Notes: a model not told the origin generated them from the letters alone. DNA of 64,000 bases from an uncultured bacterium (GCA_949293245.1 CASFCS010000022.1:1-64000); one strand, 5' to 3'. Positions 25,515-35,570 are shown, counted from the stretch's first letter. Numbers and translations: made by a program.

Positions 25515-27986
25515 ATGGAGTGCCCCGCCGCAAAGATCGCCCTGGCCGCCGCCCACTACGGCATTGACCGGCCCTACAGCTACCTGGTGCCCCGGGCCCT
25601 CCAGGACACCCTGCGCCCCGGCATGCGGGTGCTGGTCCCCTTCGGCCAGGGGAACCGCCCCACCGACGGGCTGGTGCTGGCCCTGGACCGGGAGGAGGCC
25701 GGGCCCAAAATGAAGACCATCCTGGCCCAGCTGGACGAGAGCCCAGTGCTGGACCAGGAGGGGCTCCGCCTGGCGCTGTGGATGCGGGAGCAGTACTTCT
25801 GCACCGTCTACGAGGCCGCCCGGGTGACGCTGCCGGCGGGGCTGTGGTTCTCCATCCGGGACCTGTGGAAGCTGTGCCCCGGGGTGGACCGGGAGGCGGC
25901 CTATGCCGCCGCCGGGACCTCCTCCTCTGCCCGCCAGGTGGTGGACATCCTGTTTGCCCAGGGGGGCAGCGTGGAGGAGGGGGTGCTGCGGGGGGCCATG
26001 GGCACCCGCAGTCCCACCGCCGCCCTCAAGCTCCTGCGGGACAAAGGGGTGGTGGCGCTGGAGGTCAGCGCCGACCGGGGCGTGGGGGACAAGACTGAGC
26101 AGGTGGCTGTGCTGGCTATGCCGGGGGAGGAGGCCCTCTCCGCCATGGCCCGCCGCCGGGCTGCCGCCCCCCTGCAATACGCGGTAACCGAGCTCCTTGC
26201 CAGTGTGGGCCGGGCGTCGGTGAAGGACCTGTGCTATTTCACCGGGGCCTCCCGGGCCACGGTGAAGGCCCTGGCCAAGCGGGGGGTCCTGCGGTTGGAG
26301 GAGCGGGAGGTGCTGCGCAGCCCCCTGCCCGAGACGGCTCCCGTCGGGGAGGACACCCCTCTCACACCGGAGCAGGAGGAGGCCGCCCGGGGGTTGAAGG
26401 CGTTGATGGACAAGGGGGAGGCCGCTGCGGCCCTCCTCTACGGGGTTACCGGCAGCGGCAAGACCCGGGTCTATCTCTCCCTCATCCAGGCTGCGCTGGA
26501 CGCCGGGCGCTCGGCCATCCTCATGGTGCCTGAGATCGCCCTCACCCCCCAGCTGCTCTATTTTTTCTCCGCCCGCTTCAGCGGGCGCACTGCGGTGCTC
26601 CACAGCTCCCTCACCGCCGGGGAGCGGTACGACGAGTGGAAGCGCATTCACCGGGGAGAGGCCCGGCTGGTCATCGGCACCCGGTCGGCGGTGTTCGCCC
26701 CGGCGGCGGACCTGGGCCTCATCATCCTGGATGAGGAGCAGGAGGGGAGCTACAAGTCGGAAAATTCTCCCCGGTACCACGCCCGGGAGGTGGCGAAATA
26801 CCGCTGCGCCAAGGGGAAGGCCCTGTTGGTGATGGGGTCGGCCACCCCCTCGGTGGAGACCATGTACGCCGCCCTCCAAGGGCAGTATCACCTGTTCACC
26901 CTGCCCCACCGGTACAACCGGCGGCCCCTGCCCCCGGTGGAGATTATTGACATGCGCCAGGAGCTGCGCCAGGGCAACGGGGGCGTGATCAGCGCCCCCC
27001 TGCGCCAGGCCCTGGCGGACAACCTGGCCCGGGGGGAGCAGAGCATCCTCTTTCTCAACCGCCGGGGTACCAGCCGCCTGGTGACCTGCGGGGAGTGCGG
27101 GGAGGTGCCCAGCTGCCCCCGGTGCTCGGTGCACCTCACCTACCACGCCGCCAACGGGCGGCTCATGTGCCACTACTGCGGCTACTCCCAGCCCTTCACC
27201 TCCACCTGCCCCGCCTGCGGCGGCCTGATGGCCCTGGTGGGGGCGGGGACCCAGCGCATCCAGGCAGAGCTTCAGGAGCTCTTCCCCGGCACGGAGGTGA
27301 TGCGGGTGGATACGGACACCGTCTCCGCCACCCACTCCCACGAGGCCCTCTTCTCCCGGTTCATCCGGCAGAAGATTCCCATTCTGGTGGGCACCCAGAT
27401 GGTGGCCAAGGGGCTCAACTTTGAAAACGTCACCCTGGTGGGGGTGGTGGCGGCGGACCTCTCCCTCTATGTGGACGACTACCGGGCGGGGGAGCGGACC
27501 TTCTCCCTCCTTACCCAGGTGGTGGGCCGGGCGGGCCGGGGAGAGAAGGGAGGCCGGGCCATGATCCAGACCTGGAGCCCCGACCACGACGTGATCACCT
27601 GCGCCGCCCGGCAGGACTACGACGCCTTTTACCGCCAGGAGATCGCCCTGCGGCAGCTGCGGGGCTGCCCGCCCTTCCAGGACCTCTTCGTCCTCACCGC
27701 CGCCGGGGAGGACGAGACCGCTGTGCTGCGCGCTCTGGTGAAGCTGCGCCGGGCCCTGGAGGGGGCCGTGGGGGAGGAGCCCTACCGCCCCCTGGCCGGA
27801 CAGCTTCTGGGCCCCGCCCCTGCGGCGGTGGCCAAGGTGAACAACCGCTACCGCTACCGCCTGGTCCTCAGCGGCCACAACCGGCGGCCTTTGCGGGAGC
27901 TCATCGCCCACCTGCTCCGGGCCGCCCGGCAGGACCGGGAGAACCGGGGGGTCACCCTCTGGGCGGACTGCAATCCCATGGACTGA
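25515..27986 (+). CDS. priA: Primosomal replication-restart helicase PriA
   Basis: An 823-residue DNA helicase that reloads the replisome at stalled forks. The N-terminal fork-binding region comes first. The superfamily 2 motor follows, with GVTGSGKTRV (about residues 311-320) and the Walker B ILDEEQEGSYKSE. Eight cysteines for two zinc ions lie in CGECGEVPSCPRC and CHYCG...CPACGG (about 520-575). ATG 25515 follows AGAAAGGGGAGAGG and matches the usual N-terminal length; an upstream start would add 11 unrelated residues. Confidence 0.95.
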   Translation: MECPAAKIALAAAHYGIDRPYSYLVPRALQDTLRPGMRVLVPFGQGNRPTDGLVLALDREEAGPKMKTILAQLDESPVLDQEGLRLALWMREQYFCTVYEAARVTLPAGLWFSIRDLWKLCPGVDREAAYAAAGTSSSARQVVDILFAQGGSVEEGVLRGAMGTRSPTAALKLLRDKGVVALEVSADRGVGDKTEQVAVLAMPGEEALSAMARRRAAAPLQYAVTELLASVGRASVKDLCYFTGASRATVKALAKRGVLRLEEREVLRSPLPETAPVGEDTPLTPEQEEAARGLKALMDKGEAAAALLYGVTGSGKTRVYLSLIQAALDAGRSAILMVPEIALTPQLLYFFSARFSGRTAVLHSSLTAGERYDEWKRIHRGEARLVIGTRSAVFAPAADLGLIILDEEQEGSYKSENSPRYHAREVAKYRCAKGKALLVMGSATPSVETMYAALQGQYHLFTLPHRYNRRPLPPVEIIDMRQELRQGNGGVISAPLRQALADNLARGEQSILFLNRRGTSRLVTCGECGEVPSCPRCSVHLTYHAANGRLMCHYCGYSQPFTSTCPACGGLMALVGAGTQRIQAELQELFPGTEVMRVDTDTVSATHSHEALFSRFIRQKIPILVGTQMVAKGLNFENVTLVGVVAADLSLYVDDYRAGERTFSLLTQVVGRAGRGEKGGRAMIQTWSPDHDVITCAARQDYDAFYRQEIALRQLRGCPPFQDLFVLTAAGEDETAVLRALVKLRRALEGAVGEEPYRPLAGQLLGPAPAAVAKVNNRYRYRLVLSGHNRRPLRELIAHLLRAARQDRENRGVTLWADCNPMD

Positions 27987-28041
27987 GCCCGGGACACCGG
28001 GGGTCAGATGTAATATTGATCGATGTATGGAGGAATGAACC

Positions 28042-28539
28042 ATGGCACTGAGAACCATTCTGGTGAAGGGGGACCCGGCGCTGGGCAAAGTGTGCCGCCC
28101 CGTGGATAAATTTGACCACCGCCTGCACATCCTGCTGGATGACCTGAAGGAGACCCTGGCCCAGGCCAAGGGGGTGGGGTTAGCCGCCCCCCAGGTGGGC
28201 ATTCTCCGCCGGGCGGTCATCGTGGTCAATGAGAACGATGAGATGATGGAGCTGGTCAACCCGGTGATCATCCACCAGGAGGGGGAGCAGGACGGCTTTG
28301 AGGGCTGCCTGAGCGTCCCCAACCTGTACGGCCAGGTAAAGCGCCCCATGAAGGTGCGGGTCCGGGCCCAGGACCGCAACGGGGAGGTTTTTGAAGTGGA
28401 GGGGGAGGAGATCGTGGCCCGCTGCTTCTGCCACGAGCTGGAGCACCTGGACGGCCACCTCTTTGTGGAGCACACCGACCACCTCTACACCGGCGAGGAG
28501 CTGGACGCCATGATGGAGGACCAGGAGGAGCAGGCATGA
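28042..28539 (+). CDS. def: Peptide deformylase
   Basis: A 165-residue Fe/Zn enzyme that removes the N-formyl group from new proteins. All three motifs are present: GVGLAAPQVG (about 44-53), EGCLSVP (about 90-96) and HELEHLDG (about 132-139), which give one Cys and two His metal ligands and the catalytic Glu. GGAGGAATG precedes the start. Its stop overlaps the fmt start by 4 bases, pairing deformylation with formylation as in most bacteria. Confidence 0.96.
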   Translation: MALRTILVKGDPALGKVCRPVDKFDHRLHILLDDLKETLAQAKGVGLAAPQVGILRRAVIVVNENDEMMELVNPVIIHQEGEQDGFEGCLSVPNLYGQVKRPMKVRVRAQDRNGEVFEVEGEEIVARCFCHELEHLDGHLFVEHTDHLYTGEELDAMMEDQEEQA

Positions 28540-29456
28540 AGATCCTCTTTATGGGTACCCCGGACTTTGCCGTGCCCTCCCTGCGGGAACTGGTGCGGGC
28601 GGGGCACCACATCTGCGGCGTGTTCACCCAGCCCGACAAGCCCAAGAACAGGGGGCTGAAGCTGGAGGCCAGCCCCGTCAAGCGCTACGCCCTGGAGCAG
28701 GACATCCCGGTGTACCAGCCCGTGAAGATGCGGGACGGCCAGGCCATGGACCTGGTGCGCCAGCTGGACCCCCAGCTCATTGTGGCGGCGGCCTATGGCC
28801 GTATCCTCCCCCGGGAGATTCTGGAGTACCCCCCCATGGGGTGCATCAACGTCCACTCCTCGCTGCTGCCCCGGTACCGGGGGGCCGCCCCCATCAACTG
28901 GGCGGTGCTCAACGGGGATGAGGAGACGGGGGTCACCATTATGGAGATGGCCGAGGAGCTGGACGCCGGTGACATTCTGGCCCAGTGCACCACCCCCATT
29001 GACCCGGATGAGCCGGTGACCCAGCTGTGGACCCGGCTGGCGGAGATGGGCAGCGGCCTGCTGGTGTCCTGTGTGGAGCAGATCGAGGCGGGCGCCGCCC
29101 GCCCCGTGCCCCAGGACCCCGCCCTGGTGACCTACGCCCCCATGCTCAGCCGGGAGCTCTCCCCCATGGACTTCACCCGCCCCGCCCGGGAACTTCACAA
29201 CCAGGTGCGGGGCCTTATCCCCTGGCCCTCCGCCATCACCGAGCTGGACGGGGTGCGCTGCAAGGTCTTTTCCACCTCCGTGTGCCAGGAGACCACCCAC
29301 AAGGCCCCCGGCGCCGTGGTACAGGCGGACAAGCGGGGGCTGAAGATGGCCTGCGGCGGGGGTACGGTGCTCCAGATCCACGAGCTCCAGCCCGACGGGA
29401 AAAAGCGCATGGCGGCCACAGCCTTCCTGCTGGGCCACCCCCTGAAGGTCCAGTGA
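28536..29456 (+). CDS. fmt: Methionyl-tRNA formyltransferase
   Basis: A 306-residue enzyme that formylates initiator Met-tRNA using 10-formyl-THF. The folate/active-site region shows GTPDFAVPSL near the start, and NVHSSLLPRYRGAAPI (about 106-121) carries the catalytic Asn and His. The C-terminal tRNA-binding domain follows. It is coupled to def by ATGA and to rsmB by an overlapping GTGA. Its cofactor ties it to the folate genes at 53771-55600. Confidence 0.96.
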   Translation: MKILFMGTPDFAVPSLRELVRAGHHICGVFTQPDKPKNRGLKLEASPVKRYALEQDIPVYQPVKMRDGQAMDLVRQLDPQLIVAAAYGRILPREILEYPPMGCINVHSSLLPRYRGAAPINWAVLNGDEETGVTIMEMAEELDAGDILAQCTTPIDPDEPVTQLWTRLAEMGSGLLVSCVEQIEAGAARPVPQDPALVTYAPMLSRELSPMDFTRPARELHNQVRGLIPWPSAITELDGVRCKVFSTSVCQETTHKAPGAVVQADKRGLKMACGGGTVLQIHELQPDGKKRMAATAFLLGHPLKVQ

Positions 29457-30802
29457 GAGGGGGAGGCGCCACGGCGAACGCCCGGGAGATCGCCGCCCGC
29501 ACCCTCACCGCCTGCGCCAGGCAGGGGGCCTGGTCCGACGGCCACCTGAAAAAGGCCATCCGGGCCGGGGGGCTGGACCGGCGGGATGCCGCCCTGGCCA
29601 CCCGGCTGTGCTTCGGGGTGCTGCAAAACGCCCTGTATCTGGACCACTGCCTCCAGGCATTTTCCAGCCGGGACGTGCATACACTGGACGCCGGTGTCCT
29701 GTCCGCCCTGCGGGTGGGGGCCTACCAGCTGCTCTTTCTGGATAAGATCCCTCCCAGCGCCGCGGTGAACGAGGCGGTGGCCACGGTGAAGCGGACCACC
29801 CGCAGCCCCGGGGCCGCCGGCTTTGTCAACGGGGTGCTGCGGGCCATGGTCCGCAGCCCGGAGCGGGTGCCCCAGCCCCCCCAGGGGCTGGACAGCGCCT
29901 CTCTCTCCCTGGCCTACAGCCACCCCCGGTGGCTGACGGAGGCATTTCTGGCCCGACTGGGGCCGGAGGGGACCCGGGGGCTGCTGGCATGCCACAACCA
30001 GCAGCCCCCCACCACCGCCCAGGTGAACACCCTGCGTACCGACACGGAGGGGGTGTGCCGTGCCCTGGCGGAGGAGGGGGTGGAGGCCCAACCCCACCCC
30101 TGGCTCCCCGGCTGCGTCACCTTTACCGGCTCCGGGGACCTGGAGGGGCTGGAGTCCTTCCGCCGGGGCCTCTTCTATGTGCAGGACGCCGCCGCCCGCC
30201 TGGCGGTGCTGGCGGCGGACCCCTGGCCGGGGATGCGGGTGCTGGACGCCTGCGCCGCCCCGGGAGGCAAATCCTTTGCCGCCGCCCTGGCCATGGGCGG
30301 GCAGGGGAGCATTGTCTCCTGCGACATCCACCCCCACAAGATCGACCTGATCCGGGCGGGGGCCGGGCGGCTGGGGCTGGCGTGTATCTCCGCCCAGGTG
30401 CTGGACGGAAAAGAGTGTAAAGAGGAATACCTTGACGGCTTTGATCTGGTGATGGCCGACGTGCCCTGCTCGGGGCTGGGCATCATCCGGAAAAAGCCGG
30501 ATATCCGCTATAAGGACCCGGGGCCCCTGGCGGGGCTTCCCGGGGTACAGCGGGCCATTCTGGACAACGTCTCCCGCTATGTAAAGCCCGGCGGGGCGCT
30601 GCTGTACGCCACCTGCACTCTGCTGGAGCGGGAGAACGAGGGGGTGGTGGAGGCATTTCTGGCGGATCACCCCGGGTTTGTCCCCGAACCCTTCCCCCTG
30701 CCCCTGGCGGGCCTGGGGGAGGGGGGGATGGCCACCTTGTGGCCCCACCTCCACGGGACGGACGGATTTTTTATGGCAAAGCTGAGGAAGAGACATGACT
30801 GA
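29453..30802 (+). CDS. rsmB: 16S rRNA m5C967 methyltransferase
   Basis: A 449-residue SAM enzyme. An N-terminal NusB-like RNA-binding domain spans residues 1-135. The Rossmann methyltransferase domain follows, with ACAAPGGKS (about 266-274), DVPCSGLGI (one active Cys, about 337-345) and YATCTLL (the second Cys, about 383). The start is taken as the GTG at 29453, which overlaps the fmt stop, because no ATG is available before the conserved N-terminus. A weak AAGGT is 4 bases upstream. It overlaps rlmN by 8 bases. Confidence 0.92.
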   Translation: MRGGGATANAREIAARTLTACARQGAWSDGHLKKAIRAGGLDRRDAALATRLCFGVLQNALYLDHCLQAFSSRDVHTLDAGVLSALRVGAYQLLFLDKIPPSAAVNEAVATVKRTTRSPGAAGFVNGVLRAMVRSPERVPQPPQGLDSASLSLAYSHPRWLTEAFLARLGPEGTRGLLACHNQQPPTTAQVNTLRTDTEGVCRALAEEGVEAQPHPWLPGCVTFTGSGDLEGLESFRRGLFYVQDAAARLAVLAADPWPGMRVLDACAAPGGKSFAAALAMGGQGSIVSCDIHPHKIDLIRAGAGRLGLACISAQVLDGKECKEEYLDGFDLVMADVPCSGLGIIRKKPDIRYKDPGPLAGLPGVQRAILDNVSRYVKPGGALLYATCTLLERENEGVVEAFLADHPGFVPEPFPLPLAGLGEGGMATLWPHLHGTDGFFMAKLRKRHD

Positions 30803-31826
30803 CATCAAATCCATGACCCAGGAGGAGCTGCAGCGCCTCCTGAAGGACCTGGGACAGCCCGCTTTCCGGGCCAGGCAGGTCTTTCGCTGGCTCCACCGGG
30901 GGGTGCGCTCCTTCGACGAGATGACCGACCTGTCCAAGGCCCTGCGGGAGAAACTGGGGGAGAGCTGCTTCATCACCTCCCCTCAGGTGGAGCGGCGGCA
31001 GGAGTCCGCCCTGGACGGCACCATCAAATATTTGTGGCGCCTCATGGACGGAAACTGCATCGAGACCGTATTGATGCGCTACCACCATGGGAATACTGTG
31101 TGTGTCTCCTCCCAGGTGGGCTGCCGCATGGGGTGCGCCTTCTGTGCCTCCACCCTGGGGGGAAAGGTGCGGGACCTGCGCCCCTCAGAGATCCTGGACC
31201 AGGTGCTCTTCACCCAGCTGGATGCGGGGGCGCCCATCTCCAACATCGTCCTTATGGGCATCGGGGAGCCCCTGGACAACTGGGACAACGTGATGCGCTT
31301 TCTCACCCTGGTCAACCACCCCGACGGGCTGAACATCGGCATGCGGCACATCTCCCTGTCCACCTGCGGCCTGGTGAATCAAATTGACAAGCTGGCCGAC
31401 CTTGGGTTACAATTAACGCTAAGCGTCTCCCTCCACGCCCCCGATGACGAGACACGCTCCAGGCTCATGCCGGTGAACCGCTCGGTGGGGGTGGCGCGGC
31501 TGATGGAGAGCTGCCGGCGGTATTTTCAGCGCACCGGGCGGCGCATCTCCTACGAGTACGCCATGATCGACGGGGTGAACGACACGCCCGAGCAGGCGGA
31601 CCTGCTGGCCTCCCTGCTGAAGGGGATGCCGGGGCATGTGAACCTCATCCCCCTCAACCATGTGGAGGAATCCCCCCTGAAGCCCAGCCGCCATGTGCAG
31701 GAGTTCCAGAAGCGCCTGGAGCGGCAGGGCATCACCGTCACGGTGCGCCGCCGTCTGGGCAGCGACATCGACGCCTCCTGCGGCCAGCTGCGGCGCAAGG
31801 CCATGGGGGCCCCCGGCGGGCAGTGA
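30795..31826 (+). CDS. rlmN: Dual-specificity RNA methyltransferase RlmN
   Basis: A 343-residue radical-SAM enzyme that methylates C2 of A2503 in 23S rRNA and A37 of some tRNAs. The [4Fe-4S] motif CxxxCxxC is C110, C114 and C117 (GCRMGCAFCAS). The acceptor cysteine that forms the protein-RNA intermediate is the late C329 (DIDASCGQLR). The N-terminal helical RNA-binding part is intact. It sits between rsmB and stp in the conserved Firmicute order. Confidence 0.95.
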   Translation: MTDIKSMTQEELQRLLKDLGQPAFRARQVFRWLHRGVRSFDEMTDLSKALREKLGESCFITSPQVERRQESALDGTIKYLWRLMDGNCIETVLMRYHHGNTVCVSSQVGCRMGCAFCASTLGGKVRDLRPSEILDQVLFTQLDAGAPISNIVLMGIGEPLDNWDNVMRFLTLVNHPDGLNIGMRHISLSTCGLVNQIDKLADLGLQLTLSVSLHAPDDETRSRLMPVNRSVGVARLMESCRRYFQRTGRRISYEYAMIDGVNDTPEQADLLASLLKGMPGHVNLIPLNHVEESPLKPSRHVQEFQKRLERQGITVTVRRRLGSDIDASCGQLRRKAMGAPGGQ

Positions 31827-31842
31827 AAGGAATGGGTTTGCT

Positions 31843-32565
31843 ATGAACATTTGGGCAGTCACAGACGTGGGCGCCGTCCGCGCCCAGAACCAGGACGCCT
31901 ACTCCTTTGCCGTGTTTCCTGAGGGGCCATCCTACGCGGTGGTGTGCGACGGCATGGGCGGCGCCCGGGCGGGAAACATTGCCAGCTCCCTGGCGGCGGA
32001 GAAGTTCAGCACCGTGATAGAGGAGGGGCTGAAAGGGGAGTGGGAGCCTCAGGCCCTGCTGGAGGAGGCGGCCCAGGCCGCCAACGCCGCGGTGCTGGAG
32101 CGGGCTCTCCACGACCCGGACTGCCGGGGCATGGGTACCACCCTGGTGGCGGTGCTGGCCCTGGAGGAGCGGCTGTGCCTGTGCAATGTGGGGGACAGCC
32201 GGGGGTACCTCATCCAGGAAAACGGGGTGCTCCAGGTGACCCGGGACCACTCCCTGGTGGAGGACCTGGTGGCCCGGGGGGACATTACCCCCGCCCAGGC
32301 CAGGAACCACCCCCAGAAAAACCTCATCACCCGGGCCTTGGGGGTGGAGCGCCACGTCCGCATGGACTATTTTGAGGTGCCCCGCCAGCCGGGAGACCAT
32401 ATTCTGCTGTGTTCCGACGGCCTGTCCAATCTGGTGAGCGACCAGGAGATCCTCTATGAGGTGATCCACGGCGGACCGGCGGAGAGCTGTCCCCGGCGGC
32501 TGCTGGAGATCGCCCTGTCCCGGGGCGCGCCGGACAACGTCACGGCCGTTTTGTGCCAGCTGTAA
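31843..32565 (+). CDS. stp: PP2C-family serine/threonine phosphatase (PrpC/Stp)
   Basis: A 240-residue metal-dependent phosphatase that reverses PrkC phosphorylation. PP2C metal ligands lie in DVGAVRAQNQDAY (D8 and D18), CDGMGG (about 35-40), GDSRGYL (about 123) and a late GAPDNVTAVL. ATG 31843 follows AAAGGAATGGG. It precedes prkC by 15 bases; the phosphatase-kinase pair controls growth, wall metabolism and exit from dormancy in Firmicutes. Confidence 0.93.
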   Translation: MNIWAVTDVGAVRAQNQDAYSFAVFPEGPSYAVVCDGMGGARAGNIASSLAAEKFSTVIEEGLKGEWEPQALLEEAAQAANAAVLERALHDPDCRGMGTTLVAVLALEERLCLCNVGDSRGYLIQENGVLQVTRDHSLVEDLVARGDITPAQARNHPQKNLITRALGVERHVRMDYFEVPRQPGDHILLCSDGLSNLVSDQEILYEVIHGGPAESCPRRLLEIALSRGAPDNVTAVLCQL

Positions 32566-32580
32566 GGAAGGAGATTTACC

Positions 32581-34614
32581 ATGGATCAATACATAGGTAA
32601 ATTACTCGACAACCGATACGAGCTGCTGGAGTGCATCGGCACCGGCGGAATGGCCGTGGTCTACAAGGCCCGCTGCCACAGGCTCAACCGTCTGGTGGCG
32701 GTGAAGATCCTCAAGCCCGAGCTGGCCTCCGACGGGGAGTTCCGCCGCCGCTTCCGGGACGAGTCCCAGGCGGTGGCCATGCTGTCCCACCCCAATATCG
32801 TAGCGGTGTACGACGTGAGCCACTACAATGACCTGGACTATATCGTCATGGAGCTCATTGACGGCATCACCCTCAAGCAATATATGCAAAAGCGCCACGC
32901 CCCCTTGAACTGGCGGGAGGCCCTCCACTTCATCACCCAGATTATGAAGGCCCTGGGCCACGCCCACAGCCGGGGCATCATCCACCGGGATATCAAGCCC
33001 CACAACATCATGGTCCTGCGGGACGGCAGCGTGAAGGTGGCTGACTTCGGCATCGCCCGGCTCACCAGCGCGGCCCAGTCCACCCTCACCCAGGAGGCCC
33101 TGGGCTCGGTGCACTATATCTCCCCCGAGCAGGCCAGGGGCAGCCACATCGACGGACGGTCGGACATCTACTCCGCCGGCGTGGTCCTCTATGAGATGAC
33201 CACCGGGCGCCTCCCCTTTGAGGGGGACACCCCTGTGTCTGTGGCCATTCAGCACATCAACTCCATCCCTCTCTCCCCCCGGGAGATCAACCCCGACATT
33301 CCCGAGGCCCTGGAGGCCATCACCATGCGGGCCATGAGTCCCAACCCGGACCGCCGGTACCCCAACGCCGACGCCATGCTGGCCGACCTGGAGGAATTTC
33401 GGAAGAATCCGGGCCTCCATCTGGAGTACGACCAGGAGGAGCCGGAGGAGGACAGCCTGGAGCAGACCCGGGTCATCCCTGCCGGGCGGAGAAGCCAGAC
33501 CGGGGAGATGCCCGGTCAGGAGGTCCACCGCCGGGCGCCTGCCGACACGCCGGAGCCCCGGCCCCGCCCCAAGACCCCACGGCGGACGGAGCGGGAGGAG
33601 AAAAAGCATCTCTCTCCGGTGCTCATCTCGGTGGCAGTGATTTTGCTGTTCATCGCGGGCATATTCGTGTTCCTGTGGACCACCTATTTCAGCGATATTT
33701 TGGACCCCGGCCGCAATGCCTCCCCGCCGGTGCCCAATCTGCTGGGTAAGACCTACGAGGAGATCATGGCGGATGCTGAGATTACCAACACCTTCACCAT
33801 CCAGGTGGGGGACGAGGTGGCCAGTACAGAGTACAGCGCGGGCCAGGTGGCCCGCCAGAGCCCCGAGGAGGGTGAGACCATCCAGGGGAGCGGGGAGTAC
33901 GTCATTGAGATCAACCTGTCCTCCGGTCCGCCGGAGGAGGATGAGCTGCGGATGGTGGACGTCAGCAACAAGGACTCCCGGGAGGCCCTGCACATTCTCC
34001 AGGACGAGATGGGCCTGGTGGTCAACCAGGAGGAGGCCTATGACGACACGGTGGAAAAGGGCTTTGTCATCTCCTTCTGGCCCACCGAGGGCACCATCCT
34101 TCAGCCGGGAGACTCGGTGACCATCACCATCAGCAAGGGTCCCAACATCCAGCCCGTGGCGGTGCCCTCCTTCCTGGGCAAGACCCTGGAGGAGGCCCAG
34201 GATATGCTGGACCAGCTGGGGCTGGAGCTGGGCAGCGTGACCGACGCGGACAGCACCGAGTATGACGAGGGGCAGATCTGTTACCAGAGCGTATCCCCCA
34301 ATGTGGAGGTGGACCCGGGCACCAGCATCAGCTTCCAGGTGAGTAAGGGCCCCGGCCCCAACCCACCCCCTGACGAGTCGCCGGAGCCCAGCGAGACCAC
34401 CCCGGTGAATAAGACCATCGAGGTGGATCTGAGCCACTATACAGACACCATTTCCCTGCGGGTGGTGGTGGGGAACAGCGAGGTGTACAACAGCGCCGTG
34501 GACCCGTCCACCGGCCCCATCTCCATCCCTGTGAGCGCCACCGGCACCCAGACCGTCCAGGTCTATGTGGACAACGCTCTGGTGGAGAACTATCAGATGG
34601 AGTTTACGCCGTAA
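32581..34614 (+). CDS. prkC: PASTA-domain serine/threonine kinase PrkC
   Basis: A 677-residue membrane kinase. The cytoplasmic kinase domain (about 12-270) has a Gly-loop GTGGMAVVYKA, catalytic K42, HRD at 135-137 and DFG at 155. A Pro/Arg-rich juxtamembrane stretch leads to one membrane helix at about 343-369. Outside are three PASTA repeats (about 380-446, 457-520 and 523-590), which bind muropeptides, then a Pro-rich linker and a C-terminal beta domain of about 75 residues. In Bacillus PrkC senses muropeptides and triggers spore germination. GGAAGGAG precedes the ATG by 6 bases. Confidence 0.96.
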   Translation: MDQYIGKLLDNRYELLECIGTGGMAVVYKARCHRLNRLVAVKILKPELASDGEFRRRFRDESQAVAMLSHPNIVAVYDVSHYNDLDYIVMELIDGITLKQYMQKRHAPLNWREALHFITQIMKALGHAHSRGIIHRDIKPHNIMVLRDGSVKVADFGIARLTSAAQSTLTQEALGSVHYISPEQARGSHIDGRSDIYSAGVVLYEMTTGRLPFEGDTPVSVAIQHINSIPLSPREINPDIPEALEAITMRAMSPNPDRRYPNADAMLADLEEFRKNPGLHLEYDQEEPEEDSLEQTRVIPAGRRSQTGEMPGQEVHRRAPADTPEPRPRPKTPRRTEREEKKHLSPVLISVAVILLFIAGIFVFLWTTYFSDILDPGRNASPPVPNLLGKTYEEIMADAEITNTFTIQVGDEVASTEYSAGQVARQSPEEGETIQGSGEYVIEINLSSGPPEEDELRMVDVSNKDSREALHILQDEMGLVVNQEEAYDDTVEKGFVISFWPTEGTILQPGDSVTITISKGPNIQPVAVPSFLGKTLEEAQDMLDQLGLELGSVTDADSTEYDEGQICYQSVSPNVEVDPGTSISFQVSKGPGPNPPPDESPEPSETTPVNKTIEVDLSHYTDTISLRVVVGNSEVYNSAVDPSTGPISIPVSATGTQTVQVYVDNALVENYQMEFTP

Positions 34615-35507
34615 TGGACCAGAGAGAGGGTATTATTTTCAAAGCCCTCAGCGGCTTTTATTACGTGAACTGCGGCGACGGGGCCCTGGTGTCCTGCCGG
34701 GCCAGGGGGAAGTTCCGCCACCGGCGCCTCACCCCCCTGGTGGGGGACAGGGTGCTTCTCACCCCCACGGAGGAGGGCCAGGGCATGATCGACGAGATCC
34801 TGCCCCGGCGCAACCAGTTCCAGCGCCCCGCTGTGGCCAACATTGACCAGCTGGTGATGATCGTGTCCCAGGCGGTGCCCGTCACAGACCCCTTTCTCAT
34901 CGACCGCATCATCTCCATCGCCGAGGGGCGGGGGTGCGAGCCTGTGGTGTGCATCAACAAGTGCGACCTGGACCCGGGGGAGAGACTCAGCGCCATCTAC
35001 CGGGCCGCCGGGTTCACCACCATCCAGGTGAGCGCCGCCACCGGCCAGGGGATGGACCAGCTGCGGCAGGCCATCGCCCATAAGGTTTCCGCCTTCACCG
35101 GCAACTCCGGCGTGGGCAAGTCCAGCATTCTCAACGCCCTCCACCCCGACTTCCAGATCCGGGTGGGGGAGGTGTCCGACAAGCTGGGCCGGGGCCGCCA
35201 CACCACCCGCCATGTGGAGCTCTTCCGCCTGGAGGAGGGGGCCATCGTGGCCGACACCCCGGGCTTCTCCGCCTTTGACACCGAGCGAATGGAGCTGCGG
35301 CGGAAGGAGGAGCTGGCCGCCACCTTCCGGGAGTTCCGCCCCTATGTGGACCAGTGCCGCTTCGTGGGCTGCGCCCATGTGAAGGAGAAGGGGTGCGCCG
35401 TCCTGGCGGCCCTGGAGCGGGGGGAGATCCAACCCACCCGCCACGAGAGCTATGTCCGCCTCTACCAGCAGGCCAGCGCCATCCCCGACTGGGAGCTGCC
35501 CAAGTAA
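34614..35507 (+). CDS. rsgA: Ribosome small-subunit-dependent GTPase RsgA
   Basis: A 297-residue circularly permuted GTPase that aids late 30S assembly. An N-terminal OB fold (1-65) precedes the permuted G domain with NKCDL (G4, about 113-117), GNSGVGKSS (G1, about 164-172) and DTPGFSAF (G3). A C-terminal Cys/His zinc knuckle (CRFVGCAHVKEKGC) completes the fold. The ATG shares its A with the prkC stop (TAATG). In Bacillus the same order continues with rpe and thiN before spoVM; both are missing here and spoVM follows at once. Confidence 0.95.
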   Translation: MDQREGIIFKALSGFYYVNCGDGALVSCRARGKFRHRRLTPLVGDRVLLTPTEEGQGMIDEILPRRNQFQRPAVANIDQLVMIVSQAVPVTDPFLIDRIISIAEGRGCEPVVCINKCDLDPGERLSAIYRAAGFTTIQVSAATGQGMDQLRQAIAHKVSAFTGNSGVGKSSILNALHPDFQIRVGEVSDKLGRGRHTTRHVELFRLEEGAIVADTPGFSAFDTERMELRRKEELAATFREFRPYVDQCRFVGCAHVKEKGCAVLAALERGEIQPTRHESYVRLYQQASAIPDWELPK

Positions 35508-35533
35508 CACAATCCCCCCTTGCCCCATATACT
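35504..35533 (+). promoter_or_regulatory. Candidate sigma-E promoter of spoVM
   Basis: GTAACACA (35504-35511), 14 bases, CATATACT (35526-35533). The -10 matches the sigma-E consensus CATACAAT at six of eight positions, and the spacing equals that of the better sites before sipL and spoIVA; the -35 is weak. Confidence 0.35.
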
Positions 35534-35570
35534 GTCCTGAAATGGTCAGTAGGGGAAAGGGGGGATTTTC

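Noticed and set aside
25440..28475. A 1011-codon open frame antisense to priA and def
   Set aside because: Mirror of well-identified genes; no start signal or known motif.
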